NCBI GenBank assembly: GCA_036267135.1
Contig: DATAWQ010000052.1
Location: 5,612 to 69,611 of the forward strand
Reading direction: 5' to 3'
DNA length: 64,000 nucleotides
Source: PALSA-505 sp036267135
GTDB taxonomy: Bacteria > Actinomycetota > Actinomycetes > Streptosporangiales > Streptosporangiaceae
A model generated the notes under the pieces. The model was not told the origin of the DNA. It was given only the letters and a program-made list of their open reading frames with translations, and did not search any database. The position numbers and the translations under genes were made by a program. Position 1 is the first letter of the stretch; each line of letters starts with the position of its first letter. Of this stretch, positions 45,894 to 54,589 are shown in pieces.

Positions 45894-46913
45894 CTACTTG
45901 ATGGTGAGGTAGATGGCGCTGCCCAAGCCCGCGAGCAGGCAGTAGATGGCGAACGGGGTGAGGGTGCGGGTCTGGAAGTACTTGACTAGGAAGCGCAGCG
46001 CCAGGTAGGCGCCGATGCCGGACAGGATGCTGCCGGCCAGGATCTGGCCGCGGATGCCGTCGCCGTCCTGGCCCATGATGTCGGGCAGCTTGAGCACGCC
46101 GGCGGCCAGGATGACCGGGGCCGACAGCAGGAACGAGAACCGGGCCGCATCCTCGCGGGACAGGCCGCGGAACATGCCGCCGACCATGACGATGCCGTCC
46201 CGGCTGATGCCGGCCAGCAGCGCGAGGATCTGCATCGAACCGACGATCAGGGCCTGCAGAAAGCCGACCCGCGACAGTCGCGCGTCTGCCCGCACGGCGG
46301 CGCTGAGCTCCTGCTGACGAACCGCGGCGTGGCCGGAGGCGTGCCGTCCGGCCACCCGCTGGCCGGGTGGGACGGTGGCGTACTCGCGCTGGTTCGCGGT
46401 CGCCCGCTGCTCCGCGTTCCGCTCCTCGATGACCTGCTGGTCGGCCTGCTTGGAGGCGCTGGTGCGGCGCCGTTCGGCCACGAACAAGATCACGCCATTG
46501 GCCATCAGGAAGTAGGCGGCCAGCACCGCCTTGCTGAAGATCGTCTGGACTTCCTTCTGGGCGATCACGCCGACGATGCCCACCGGGATCGTGCCGATGA
46601 TGATCATCCAGGCCAGGCGTTGCTCCGCGGTGCGGGCCTCACGGTCGCGCAGGGAGGTGAAGAACCCGCGGATGATCCGCACCCAGTCCCGCCAGAAGTA
46701 GATGATCATCGCGATCGCGGTGGCCACGTGCAGGCCCACGATGAACGACAGGTACGTCGTGTTGGTGTTGGAGACCTTCAGGTCGGTGGCCCAGCTTCCG
46801 CCCACCAGCGCCGGGATCAGCACGGCGTGGCCGAGGCTGGAGATGGGGAACAGTTCGCTGATGCCCTGGACGAACCCGACGACGGTGGCCTCGGCAAAGG
46901 TCAGGTGCGACAC
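45894..46913 (-). CDS. uppP: undecaprenyl-diphosphatase UppP (BacA)
   Basis: Membrane phosphatase recycling undecaprenyl diphosphate for cell-wall synthesis; it can confer bacitracin tolerance. The first active-site region reads GFVQGISELFPISSLGHAVL, the second LLAGISRDGIVMVGG, both conserved. Length is 339 aa against about 275 for most family members. The excess is one hydrophilic insert of about 65 residues (about 148-215, starting ERRRTSASKQADQQ) between membrane segments. The start is GTG 46913 with GAGGGG upstream. Confidence 0.92.
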   Translation of the reverse strand: MSHLTFAEATVVGFVQGISELFPISSLGHAVLIPALVGGSWATDLKVSNTNTTYLSFIVGLHVATAIAMIIYFWRDWVRIIRGFFTSLRDREARTAEQRLAWMIIIGTIPVGIVGVIAQKEVQTIFSKAVLAAYFLMANGVILFVAERRRTSASKQADQQVIEERNAEQRATANQREYATVPPGQRVAGRHASGHAAVRQQELSAAVRADARLSRVGFLQALIVGSMQILALLAGISRDGIVMVGGMFRGLSREDAARFSFLLSAPVILAAGVLKLPDIMGQDGDGIRGQILAGSILSGIGAYLALRFLVKYFQTRTLTPFAIYCLLAGLGSAIYLTIK

Positions 46914-47605
46914 GTGGTCCCCTCAGGGCGGTAGGACGGCAGGGCGGGCCCATCGTATGTGGATCGGCAGCACGCCAGCGCCACGTGGGCCCCCCGCAGG
47001 CGGTCGCGACGATCTCATCACAGGCCACGGGAATTATCGCAGCCACCCACCGCCCGGCGTACGCACTTGGACAATTCGCCGCGAGTCCCCAATGCCAACT
47101 CGAATCTCTCAAAGAATGAACGGTGGCCACCAGCTCGCCGGCGCCCAGTGCCCGTGACACGCACGAAACCAACGGCCCTTGGCCTGCTGGTGGGCGACCG
47201 TTGCGCGGGCGAGAGAGGAGGTATACGTTTTCTTTCGTTCGGCGGGGAGCCGACGGAAGCGGCGGGATCTGGGCCTGGTTTCATGCAACTTCGGGGCGTG
47301 CTGGTGGCTGTGGCACTACACCGGTGGGACCTGGGCCGGACCGATCATGCCGAAGTTTGCCGGTGACCCGGACGTCGGCGACCTGGCCTACGTGCCGGGA
47401 ACGGCGTCGGTGTGGGGCGCGGGGATCCGTGCGCTCACCGCTGCCACTCAGCAAGGCATCATCATTGCCGACGGCGATCTGCCGACCTGAAAATGACCCG
47501 GGCCAGAGGTCGTCTGTGCGAACCTGGGGCCGGCGCTGACGTGGCGGCCGTGTTCACGTGCGCGGGGCTGGTCCTGCGGCCTCGCGCAGCCGTTCATTAT
47601 AGAAA
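46914..47605. other. intergenic region between uppP and sdhB
   Basis: This stretch of 692 bases holds no intact gene. The left part (46914-47200) shows nothing recognisable apart from the uppP promoter side. The right part contains the propeller-gene remnant at 47226-47490. The sdh operon ends at 47606. Confidence 0.5.
47226..47490 (+). pseudogene. remnant of a propeller-type secreted protein gene
   Basis: Two reading frames together resemble the C-terminal part of an actinobacterial propeller repeat. One frame gives RRGADGSGGIWAWFHA (about 47240-47290); after a shift, another gives WHYTGGTWAGPIMPKFAG, LAYVPGTASVWGAG and GIIIADGDLP with a stop at 47488-47490. No signal peptide or start is linked to either. 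The frame change between them suggests decay rather than a functional short gene. Confidence 0.4.
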
Positions 47606-48388
47606 TTACTTTTGGCCGGGAACCTTGGGTGTGTCCTTCGAGGTCCGGCGGCCGATTTTGGACCCGAGCCACACCAGCGGGTCGTATTTGCGCCCGACCA
47701 CGCGCTCCTTCAGCGGGATGAGCGCATTGTCGGTGATCTTGATGTGTTCCGGGCAGACCTCGGTGCAGCACTTGGTGATGTTGCAGTAGCCGAGCCCGAA
47801 ATCATCCTGGGCGATCTCCCGCCGGTCCGCCGTGTCGGCCGGGTGCATTTCCAGTTCGGCGATGCGCATCAGGAAACGCGGCCCGGCGAAGGCGCCCTCG
47901 TTTTCCGAGTGGTCGCGGATGACGTGGCAGGTGTTCTGGCACAAGTAGCACTCGATGCACTTGCGGAATTCCTGCGACCGGTTCACGTCCACCTGCTGCA
48001 TGCGGAATTCGCCCGGCTTGATGGACGGATCCGGCGAGAACGACGGGATTTCCCGGGCCTTCGCGTAATTGAAGGACACGTCGGTGACCAGGTCCCTGAT
48101 GACCGGGAACGTGCGCATCGGCGTGATCGTCAGCACTTCGTTCTCGTCGAAGATGGACATCCGGGTCATGCAGGACAGCCGGGGCCGCCCGTTGATCTCC
48201 ATCGAGCAGGAGCCGCACTTGCCTGCCTTGCAGTTCCAGCGCACGGCCAGGTCGCCCGCCTGGGTCTGCTGGATCCGGTGCAGCACGTCGAGGACGACCT
48301 CGCCCTCGTTGACCTCGACCTTGTAGTCGGTGAGCTCGCCGCAGCCTGCGTCGCCGCGCCAGATGCGAAGCTGAGCGATGTAACCCAT
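47606..48388 (-). CDS. sdhB: succinate dehydrogenase iron-sulfur subunit
   Basis: Electron-transfer subunit. The plant-type ferredoxin part has the 2Fe-2S cysteines in WNCKAGKCGSCSMEINGRPRLSC. The C-terminal part has the 4Fe-4S and 3Fe-4S cysteines in CIECYLCQNTCHV and CNITKCCTEVCPEHI. The length of 260 aa is normal. Its ATG shares one base with the sdhA stop (TGATG), so translation is coupled. It is the last gene of the minus-strand operon sdhC-sdhA-sdhB. Confidence 0.93.
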   Translation of the reverse strand: MGYIAQLRIWRGDAGCGELTDYKVEVNEGEVVLDVLHRIQQTQAGDLAVRWNCKAGKCGSCSMEINGRPRLSCMTRMSIFDENEVLTITPMRTFPVIRDLVTDVSFNYAKAREIPSFSPDPSIKPGEFRMQQVDVNRSQEFRKCIECYLCQNTCHVIRDHSENEGAFAGPRFLMRIAELEMHPADTADRREIAQDDFGLGYCNITKCCTEVCPEHIKITDNALIPLKERVVGRKYDPLVWLGSKIGRRTSKDTPKVPGQK

Positions 48389-50310
48389 CAGTGCTCCTCC
48401 TCTGGTTCGGCTGGCACTGGGTTGGCGGGGGCTGCGGTCTCGGGGGGCAATTCCTCGTCGGTCAGGTACTTCTTCAGCTCATCCCGGTCGAACAGGGCGA
48501 GCAGGTCGGGGCGCATCGGCTCCATCGGCTGCTTGGTGAGCTGGACCCGGTCGTGGTCCAGCGTGCAGATCAGGTTGATCTTGCGCCATTCCGCCGACAT
48601 CTGCGGGTAGTCGTCACGGGCGTGGCCGCCGCGGCTCTCCTGCCGTTCCAGCGCGGCCATCGCGACGCACTCCGCGACGATCATCATGTTCCGCAGGTCC
48701 AGGGACAGGTGCCAGCCGGGGTTGTAGGCCTGGCCGCCGGGCGCGCCGACCTTGGCCGTGCGTTCCTTCAGCTTCTCCAGCTCGCCGAGGGCCTGCTCCA
48801 TCTCCTTCTCGGTGCGGATCAGGCCGACCAGGGTGGTCATGATCTCTTGCAGTTCGAGCTGCACCGAGTACGGGTTCTCGCCGTCCCGCTCCAGCGGCGC
48901 GCCGGCCTCCTCGGCGGCGGCCCGCAGGTCCGCGTCGGCCGGCACCGGGCGCGAGCTCAGCTCGTCCAGGTAGTCGGCCGCGCCGAGGCCCGCCCGCCGG
49001 CCGAAGACCAGCAGGTCGGACAGCGAGTTGCCGCCCAGCCGGTTGGAGCCGTGCATGCCGCCGGACACCTCGCCGGCCGCGAACAGGCCGGGCACGGCCG
49101 CGGCCGCGGTGCCCGGGTCCACCTCGACCCCGCCCATCACGTAGTGGCAGGTCGGGCCGACCTCCATCGGCTCCTTGGTGATGTCGACGTCGGCCAGCTC
49201 TTTGAACTGGTGATGCATGGACGGCAGCCGGCGCAGGATCTCGTCGGCCGGCAGCCGGGAGGAGATGTCGAGGAACACGCCGCCGTGCTCGGAGCCGCGG
49301 CCTGCCTTCACCTCGGAGTTGATCGACCTGGCCACCTCGTCGCGGGGCAGCAGTTCGGGCGGGCGGCGGTTATGGTCGGGGTCGGCGTACCAGCGGTCGG
49401 CCTCTTCCTCGGTCTCCGCGTACTGGGCGCGGAACACGTCGGGCACGTAGTTGAACATGAACCGCTTGCCCTCGGAGTTGCGCAGCACGCCGCCGTCGCC
49501 GCGCACCGACTCGGTGACCAGCAGGCCCTTCACCGAGGGCGGCCAGACCATGCCGGTCGGGTGCAGCTGGACGAACTCCATGTTCAGCAGCTTGGCCCCG
49601 GCCAGCATGGCCAGCGCGTGCCCGTCGCCGGTGTACTCCCAGGAGTTCGACGTGACCTTGTAGGTCTTGCCGATGCCGCCGGTGGCCAGCACCACGGCCG
49701 GCGCCTCGAAGAACACGAACGCGCCGGTGTCCCTGACGTACCCGAACGCCCCGGCGATCCGGCCGCCCGCCCTGATCAGCCTGGTGATGGTGGTCTCGGC
49801 GAACACCTTGATCATGGCCTCGGGGTCGCCGTGCGACACGGCGTCCTCCTGCTGCAGCGCGACCACCTTCTGCTGCAGCGTGCGGATCATCTCCAGGCCG
49901 GTGCGGTCGCCGACGTGGGCCAGCCGCGGGTACTCGTGCCCGCCGAAGTTTCGCTGGCTGATCTTGCCGTCCGGGGTCCGGTCGAACACCGCTCCCCAGG
50001 CCTCCAGCTCCCAGACCCGGTCCGGCGCCTCGTTGGCGTGCAGCTCGGCCATCCGCCAGTTGTTCAGGAACTTGCCGCCGCGCATGGTGTCGCGGAAGTG
50101 GACCTGGGAGTTGTCGTTCGGGTTCTGGTTGCCCATGGCCGCCGCGGCGCCGCCCTCGGCCATCACCGTGTGCGCCTTGCCGAACAGGGACTTGGAGATG
50201 ATCGCGGTCTTCTTGCCGCGCAGCCTGGCCTCGATCGCCGCGCGCAGCCCCGAGCCGCCCGCGCCGATGACCACGACGTCGTACGTATGCCGCTGAATGT
50301 CGTCTGTCAT
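48388..50310 (-). CDS. sdhA: succinate dehydrogenase flavoprotein subunit
   Basis: FAD-binding catalytic subunit oxidising succinate to fumarate. The dinucleotide fold begins YDVVVIGAGGSGLRAAIEA, the HTVMAEGG segment carries the FAD-binding histidine, and FVQLHPTGM and GGMHGSNRLGGNSL are active-site and FAD contacts. The C-terminal ends Pro/Glu-rich. The frame runs to 50331, but ATG 50310, ten bases after the sdhC stop, gives the normal N-terminus (640 aa). The layout matches the Sdh1-type enzyme of mycobacteria. Confidence 0.93.
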   Translation of the reverse strand: MTDDIQRHTYDVVVIGAGGSGLRAAIEARLRGKKTAIISKSLFGKAHTVMAEGGAAAAMGNQNPNDNSQVHFRDTMRGGKFLNNWRMAELHANEAPDRVWELEAWGAVFDRTPDGKISQRNFGGHEYPRLAHVGDRTGLEMIRTLQQKVVALQQEDAVSHGDPEAMIKVFAETTITRLIRAGGRIAGAFGYVRDTGAFVFFEAPAVVLATGGIGKTYKVTSNSWEYTGDGHALAMLAGAKLLNMEFVQLHPTGMVWPPSVKGLLVTESVRGDGGVLRNSEGKRFMFNYVPDVFRAQYAETEEEADRWYADPDHNRRPPELLPRDEVARSINSEVKAGRGSEHGGVFLDISSRLPADEILRRLPSMHHQFKELADVDITKEPMEVGPTCHYVMGGVEVDPGTAAAAVPGLFAAGEVSGGMHGSNRLGGNSLSDLLVFGRRAGLGAADYLDELSSRPVPADADLRAAAEEAGAPLERDGENPYSVQLELQEIMTTLVGLIRTEKEMEQALGELEKLKERTAKVGAPGGQAYNPGWHLSLDLRNMMIVAECVAMAALERQESRGGHARDDYPQMSAEWRKINLICTLDHDRVQLTKQPMEPMRPDLLALFDRDELKKYLTDEELPPETAAPANPVPAEPEEEH

Positions 50311-50320
50311 GCCGCCCGCC

Positions 50321-51124
50321 TCAGTTGACAATCCGCAGATCGCTGAAGACGTGAGCGGCCACCAGCCAGATGTAGAGGTCGGTCAGCATCAGCGTGCCGA
50401 GTGTGGTCCAGGCCAGTTGCATGTGCTTGCCGTTCAGCTTGGAGATCTGCGTCCATATCCAGTACCGGACCGGATGCTTGGAGAAGTTCTTCAGCCGGCC
50501 GCCGGTGATATGCCGGCACGAGTGGCAGGACAGCGTGTAGGCCCACAGCAGCACCACGTTGGCCAGCATGATCAGCGTGCCCAGGCCGAGGCCGAAGCTG
50601 CCGTCCGGGCCGCGGAACGCCTGGATCACGTCGTAGGTGTTCAGTATCGAGATCAGGACCACCGCGAAGAAGAAGTAGCGGTGCAGGTTCTGCATGATGA
50701 GCGGGAACCTGGTCTCGCCCGAGTAGCTCTTGTGCGGCTCGCGCACCGCGCAGGCGGCCGGCGCCCGCCAGAAGGCCCGGTAGTACGCGCGCCGGTAGTA
50801 GTAGCAGCTCAGCCGGAAGCCGAGCACGAACGGCAGCGAGATCAGCGCGTACGGGATGATCGGCGGCACCGCCGGGAACCAGTGGCCCAGGCTGCTCGCC
50901 CCCGGCACGCACTCGCCGCTGATGCACGGCGAGTAGAACGGGGTCAGATAGTGGTACTTGGCCACGTAATACCAGTGCCCGATGAACACATGCACCGTGG
51001 CGTAGGTCACCCAGATGGTCAGCAGGGTGGCCGTGATCGCCGGTGCCCGCCACCATGGATCCTTGCGCAGTGTCTTTTCCGCGATCTGCGCCCGCGTTCG
51101 TGAAGTAATCGTTGCCTGCGTCAT
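50321..51124 (-). CDS. sdhC: succinate dehydrogenase membrane anchor
   Basis: Polytopic anchor of 267 aa with five helices, for example ITATLLTIWVTYATVHVFIG and TLIMLANVVLLWAYTLSC. It binds quinone and probably haem through histidines in TVHVFIGHWYY, IMQNLHRYFFF and CHSCRHI. No second anchor gene (sdhD) follows, as in the mycobacterial Sdh1 operon with its single large anchor. The frame starts at 51199, but ATG 51124 after GAGG fits better. First gene of the operon. Confidence 0.85.
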   Translation of the reverse strand: MTQATITSRTRAQIAEKTLRKDPWWRAPAITATLLTIWVTYATVHVFIGHWYYVAKYHYLTPFYSPCISGECVPGASSLGHWFPAVPPIIPYALISLPFVLGFRLSCYYYRRAYYRAFWRAPAACAVREPHKSYSGETRFPLIMQNLHRYFFFAVVLISILNTYDVIQAFRGPDGSFGLGLGTLIMLANVVLLWAYTLSCHSCRHITGGRLKNFSKHPVRYWIWTQISKLNGKHMQLAWTTLGTLMLTDLYIWLVAAHVFSDLRIVN

Positions 51125-51270
51125 GCCTGAAAGTCCTCGTCGACATTGACTGAAGCGCGGCTTCCCGCCAGCGCTGCCGATCAACCTATTCCAGTCCACC
51201 TCAACTCTGGTACTCCGGTGGCCTTTCCCGCATGTGACTCTGGCTACATTCGCCCGTTACTCTCTGCCGC

Positions 51271-52104
51271 ATGAGCCCCGTGACCCCTCCGGCCGCCTCC
51301 AGCGGGCCCCGTTCTTTCGACGGCCGCAGCCTCCTGCTCGTGCACGCCCACCCCGACGACGAGTCGATCGGCACCGGCGCGACGATGGCCAAATACGCCG
51401 CGCAGGGGGCGCGGGTGACCTTGGTCACCTGCACGCTGGGCGAGCTCGGCGAGATCCTGCCGCCCCGCCTGGCCCACCTGGCCGCCGACCGGGACGACCG
51501 GCTGGGCGAGTACCGGATCGGCGAGCTCGACGCCGCCTGCGCCGCGCTCGGCGTGACCGACCACAGGTTCCTGGGCGGGGCCGGCCGGTGGCGCGACTCC
51601 GGGATGATCGGCACCGCGGGCAACGAGGACCCCCGCTGCTTCTGGCGGGCCGACACCGGCGAAGCGGTGGCCGCGCTGCTCGCGGTCATCGAGGAGGTAC
51701 GCCCGCAGGTCCTGGTCAGCTACGACGACAACGGCGGCTACGGGCACCCCGACCACATCCAGGCCCACCGGGTGACCCGGCGTGCCTTCGAACTCGCCGC
51801 CGCCGGGAGCGCCGCCGCCGGGAGTGGCGGCGCACCGCCGGTGGCCAAGCTGTACGCCACCGCCCGGCTCGGTAACCCGCAGGCCACCACCGAGATCGGC
51901 GCCAGCGACTACCTTCCGGCCAAGCTCGCCGCGATGCGCGCGCACGCCACCCAGCTCACCGTGGAAGGCAGCCACTTCTACCTGACCAACCTGATCAACC
52001 GCCCCGTGTTCGGCCGCGAGTCCTACACCCTGCTGGCGGGCCCGCGCGGCCCCGGCACCGCCGCCGGCGAGCTGGAGCACGACCTGTTCGCCGGCCTGGG
52101 ATAG
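51271..52104 (+). CDS. mshB: mycothiol biosynthesis deacetylase MshB
   Basis: Zinc deacetylase of the PIG-L/LmbE family that removes the acetyl group from GlcNAc-inositol in mycothiol synthesis. The zinc motif AHPDDE is at residues 26-31, and the second HPDH near residue 158 in GGYGHPDHIQAHRV. Mycothiol-type features are LVTCTLGELGEI and YGHPDH followed by the GASDYL region. The length of 277 aa is usual. It is divergent from the sdh operon by 146 bases; a TACATT hexamer at 51245-51250 could be its -10 element. Confidence 0.9.
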   Translation: MSPVTPPAASSGPRSFDGRSLLLVHAHPDDESIGTGATMAKYAAQGARVTLVTCTLGELGEILPPRLAHLAADRDDRLGEYRIGELDAACAALGVTDHRFLGGAGRWRDSGMIGTAGNEDPRCFWRADTGEAVAALLAVIEEVRPQVLVSYDDNGGYGHPDHIQAHRVTRRAFELAAAGSAAAGSGGAPPVAKLYATARLGNPQATTEIGASDYLPAKLAAMRAHATQLTVEGSHFYLTNLINRPVFGRESYTLLAGPRGPGTAAGELEHDLFAGLG

Positions 52105-52206
52105 CCAGACCAGCGCCAGACCAGCGCCGGGCCGACGCCAGACCTGCGGCAGGCCGGCCAAAAGGCTGATCGGCTTCTGGGACCTTCGCGAGATAACCTG
52201 CCTAGC

Positions 52207-52749
52207 GTGGGAATCACGCCGCTGTCACCGTCCGCCCGGCCGTCGCCGGGCCAGCCGCCGAGCCACCTGACGGCCTTCGTCACCGGTGGCGCCTATGCGC
52301 TGCTGCTCCTGCTCGGCCTGCTCGAAGGCGTGATCGGCTCCTTCCAGTACAGCCGCGGCGCGGCCGGCAGCGTCCCGCTGGGCTCTATCGGCTTCGCCCT
52401 GCTGATCCTGGTCACCTGCGGGCTGGCCGGCTGGGCCATGCGGGGCATGCCGGGCGCGCTGCTCCCGGCCATCGGCTGGTTCGTCGCCTCGTTCGGCCTG
52501 GCCATGCCCAACGCGGGCGGCAGCGTGATCATCGCGAACACCAGCGCGGGGGAGTGGTTTCTCTACGGCGGCTCGGTCTGCGCACTGGTCGGCGTGGGCT
52601 CCGCCTTCGTCACGGTCGCCCGCCGTCCGCTCGGCGAGCCCCGTTCCCGCGGCGCCACGAGCGGCCCCGGGAGGGGAAACAGCCAGCCCAGGCGCGGGTG
52701 GCTAAAAGACAGGAACAGGACGGCCAACGGCGACGTTCCCCCGGCATGA
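52207..52749 (+). CDS. DUF6113-like membrane protein
   Basis: Protein of 180 aa with four helices (AFVTGGAYALLLLLGLLEGVIG, GFALLILVTCGLAGWAM and two more) and a basic C-terminal tail. It matches the DUF6113 proteins that typically follow mshB in actinobacteria; function unknown. GTG 52207 lacks a ribosome-binding site. GATAAC at 52192-52197 would allow a leaderless transcript. It may be linked to mycothiol or envelope physiology only by position. Confidence 0.7.
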   Translation: MGITPLSPSARPSPGQPPSHLTAFVTGGAYALLLLLGLLEGVIGSFQYSRGAAGSVPLGSIGFALLILVTCGLAGWAMRGMPGALLPAIGWFVASFGLAMPNAGGSVIIANTSAGEWFLYGGSVCALVGVGSAFVTVARRPLGEPRSRGATSGPGRGNSQPRRGWLKDRNRTANGDVPPA

Positions 52750-52765
52750 CGACCGGAACCCGCAC

Positions 52766-53263
52766 ATGACCGACGTGGACATCGCGGACTTCAGGCAGGC
52801 CGCCGGCCAGTTCGCCACGGGCATTCTCGTCGTATCCACCCGCCTGGACGGCGTGCCGCACAGCATGACGGTCAGCGCCTTCACCTCGGTCTCGCTCGAC
52901 CCGGTGCTCGTGCTGTTCTGCGCCGAGAAGATCGCCAGATTCCACGAGGCCGTGCTGGCCGCCGGTCAGTGGGCGGTGAGCGTGCTGGACGAGGACGCGG
53001 AGAAGGTGTCCCGCTGGCTGGCCACCAGGGGCCGCCCGCTGGAAGACCAGCTCGCCGAGATCGCCTGGCACCCCGGCCCGCTGACCGGAGCGCCCATCCT
53101 GGACGACGCCCTGTCCGCACTGGAGTGCCGGACCACCGCTGTGCACGACGGCGGTGACCACAGCATCGTCGTCGGCGAGGTGATCGGCGTCACCCCGCCC
53201 AAGGCCACCGGCCGCCCGCTGGTCTTCTACGCCAGCCAGTACCGCCGCCTGGCCGACAGCTAA
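52766..53263 (+). CDS. flavin reductase-like FMN-binding protein
   Basis: Flavin reductase of the FMN-binding split-barrel type, 165 aa. FRQAAGQFATGILVVSTRLDGVPHSMTVSAFTSVSLDPVLV is the classic flavin-binding stretch, and VVGEVIGV, then GRPLVFYASQYRRL closes the domain. Such enzymes supply reduced FMN to monooxygenases; no partner oxygenase is nearby. ATG 52766 lies 17 bases after the previous stop, so it may be co-transcribed with the DUF6113 gene. Confidence 0.88.
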   Translation: MTDVDIADFRQAAGQFATGILVVSTRLDGVPHSMTVSAFTSVSLDPVLVLFCAEKIARFHEAVLAAGQWAVSVLDEDAEKVSRWLATRGRPLEDQLAEIAWHPGPLTGAPILDDALSALECRTTAVHDGGDHSIVVGEVIGVTPPKATGRPLVFYASQYRRLADS

Positions 53264-53371
53264 CCCGGCCACCGGCCGGACGCACAAGCTCACCCAGCCC
53301 GTGCAGCCCAGCCCGTGCAGCCGCCAGCCGCCCAGCCCAGCCCGCGGCCTGGCCCAGCCCGGCCCGGCGTC

Positions 53372-54565
53372 CTAGCGGACCGCTTCCTCGATCCGGTCCA
53401 GCGCCCAGTCCAGGTCTTCCTCGCTGACCACCAGCGGCGGCGCCAGCCGGATGCACGTGCCGTGGGTGTCCTTGGCCAGCACCCCGTGGGCGGCCAGCCG
53501 CTCGCACGCCTCCCGTCCCGGCAGCGACACGAACTCGACTCCCGCCCACAGCCCGCGCCCGCGCACCTCGCGCACCACCGAGCGCGGCAGCGCGGACAGC
53601 CGGTCGTGCATGTGCGAGCCGAGCTTGGCCGACCGCTCCTGGTACTCCCCGGTGGACAGCATCGCGATCACCTCGCGCGCCACCGCGCAGGCCAGCGGGT
53701 TGCCACCGAACGTGGACCCGTGCTGCCCCGGCTTGAACACGCCGAGGATCTCGCTGCTCGACACCACCGCCGACACCGGCACGATCCCGCCGCCGAGCGC
53801 CTTGCCCAGCGTGTACAGGTCCGGCACCACGTTTTCGTGTTCGCACGCGAACGTGGTCCCGGTCCGGCCCAGGCCCGACTGGATCTCGTCGGCCATCATC
53901 AGCGCCCCGCGCGCCGTGCACAGCTCCCGCACCCCGGTCAGGAATCCAGGCGGCGGCACCAGCACGCCCGCCTCGCCCTGGATCGGCTCGACCAGCACGC
54001 CCACCACACGGTCGTTGAACGCCGCCTCGAGCGCGGCCAGGTCGCCGTAGGGGACCAGCCGGAACCCGGGTGTGTAAGGCCCGTACGAAGCCCGCGCGTC
54101 CTCGTCGGTGGAGAAGCTGACGATCGTCGTCGTCCGGCCGTGGAAGTTGCCTTCGAACGCGATGATCACCGCCTCGCCGTCCGGCACGCCCTTGACCTCG
54201 TAGCCCCACTTGCGCGCGGTCTTGATCGCGGTCTCCACCGCCTCGGCGCCGGTGTTCATCGGCAGCACCATGTCCATGCCGGCCAGCGCCGCCAGCTCCG
54301 CGCAGAACGGCCCGAACTGGTCGTGGTCGAAGGCCCGGCTCACCAGCGTGACCCGCTCGAGCTGCCGCATCGCCGCCGTCACCAGGCGCGGGTGCCGGTG
54401 CCCGAAGTTGATCGCCGAGTACGCCGCCAGCATGTCCAGGTAACGCCGCCCGTCCACGTCGTGGACCCAGGCGCCCTCCGCCTCGGATACCACTACGGGC
54501 AGCGGGTTGTAGTTGTGCGCGCTGTGCGCGAGCGTCTGAGCCCGCAGCTCGCTCGATGTTGCCAA
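53372..54565 (-). CDS. rocD: ornithine aminotransferase
   Basis: PLP enzyme converting ornithine to glutamate-5-semialdehyde. Class III aminotransferase: HNYNPLPVVVSEAEGAWV near the start, GAEAVETAIKTARKW, ADEIQSGLGRTG with the cofactor Asp, and the Schiff-base lysine in LYTLGKALGGG. The length of 397 aa is typical. The TTG start 54565 is supported by GGGAGG six bases upstream. It lies 24 bases after ddaH on the same strand, forming an arginine/ornithine catabolic pair. Confidence 0.93.
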   Translation of the reverse strand: MATSSELRAQTLAHSAHNYNPLPVVVSEAEGAWVHDVDGRRYLDMLAAYSAINFGHRHPRLVTAAMRQLERVTLVSRAFDHDQFGPFCAELAALAGMDMVLPMNTGAEAVETAIKTARKWGYEVKGVPDGEAVIIAFEGNFHGRTTTIVSFSTDEDARASYGPYTPGFRLVPYGDLAALEAAFNDRVVGVLVEPIQGEAGVLVPPPGFLTGVRELCTARGALMMADEIQSGLGRTGTTFACEHENVVPDLYTLGKALGGGIVPVSAVVSSSEILGVFKPGQHGSTFGGNPLACAVAREVIAMLSTGEYQERSAKLGSHMHDRLSALPRSVVREVRGRGLWAGVEFVSLPGREACERLAAHGVLAKDTHGTCIRLAPPLVVSEEDLDWALDRIEEAVR

Positions 54566-54589
54566 GGTTTTCCTCCCTACGGCTCCGCT

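Noticed and set aside
48391..50328. Plus-strand open frame of 645 codons
   Set aside because: It is the complement of sdhA, whose FAD and active-site motifs are intact.
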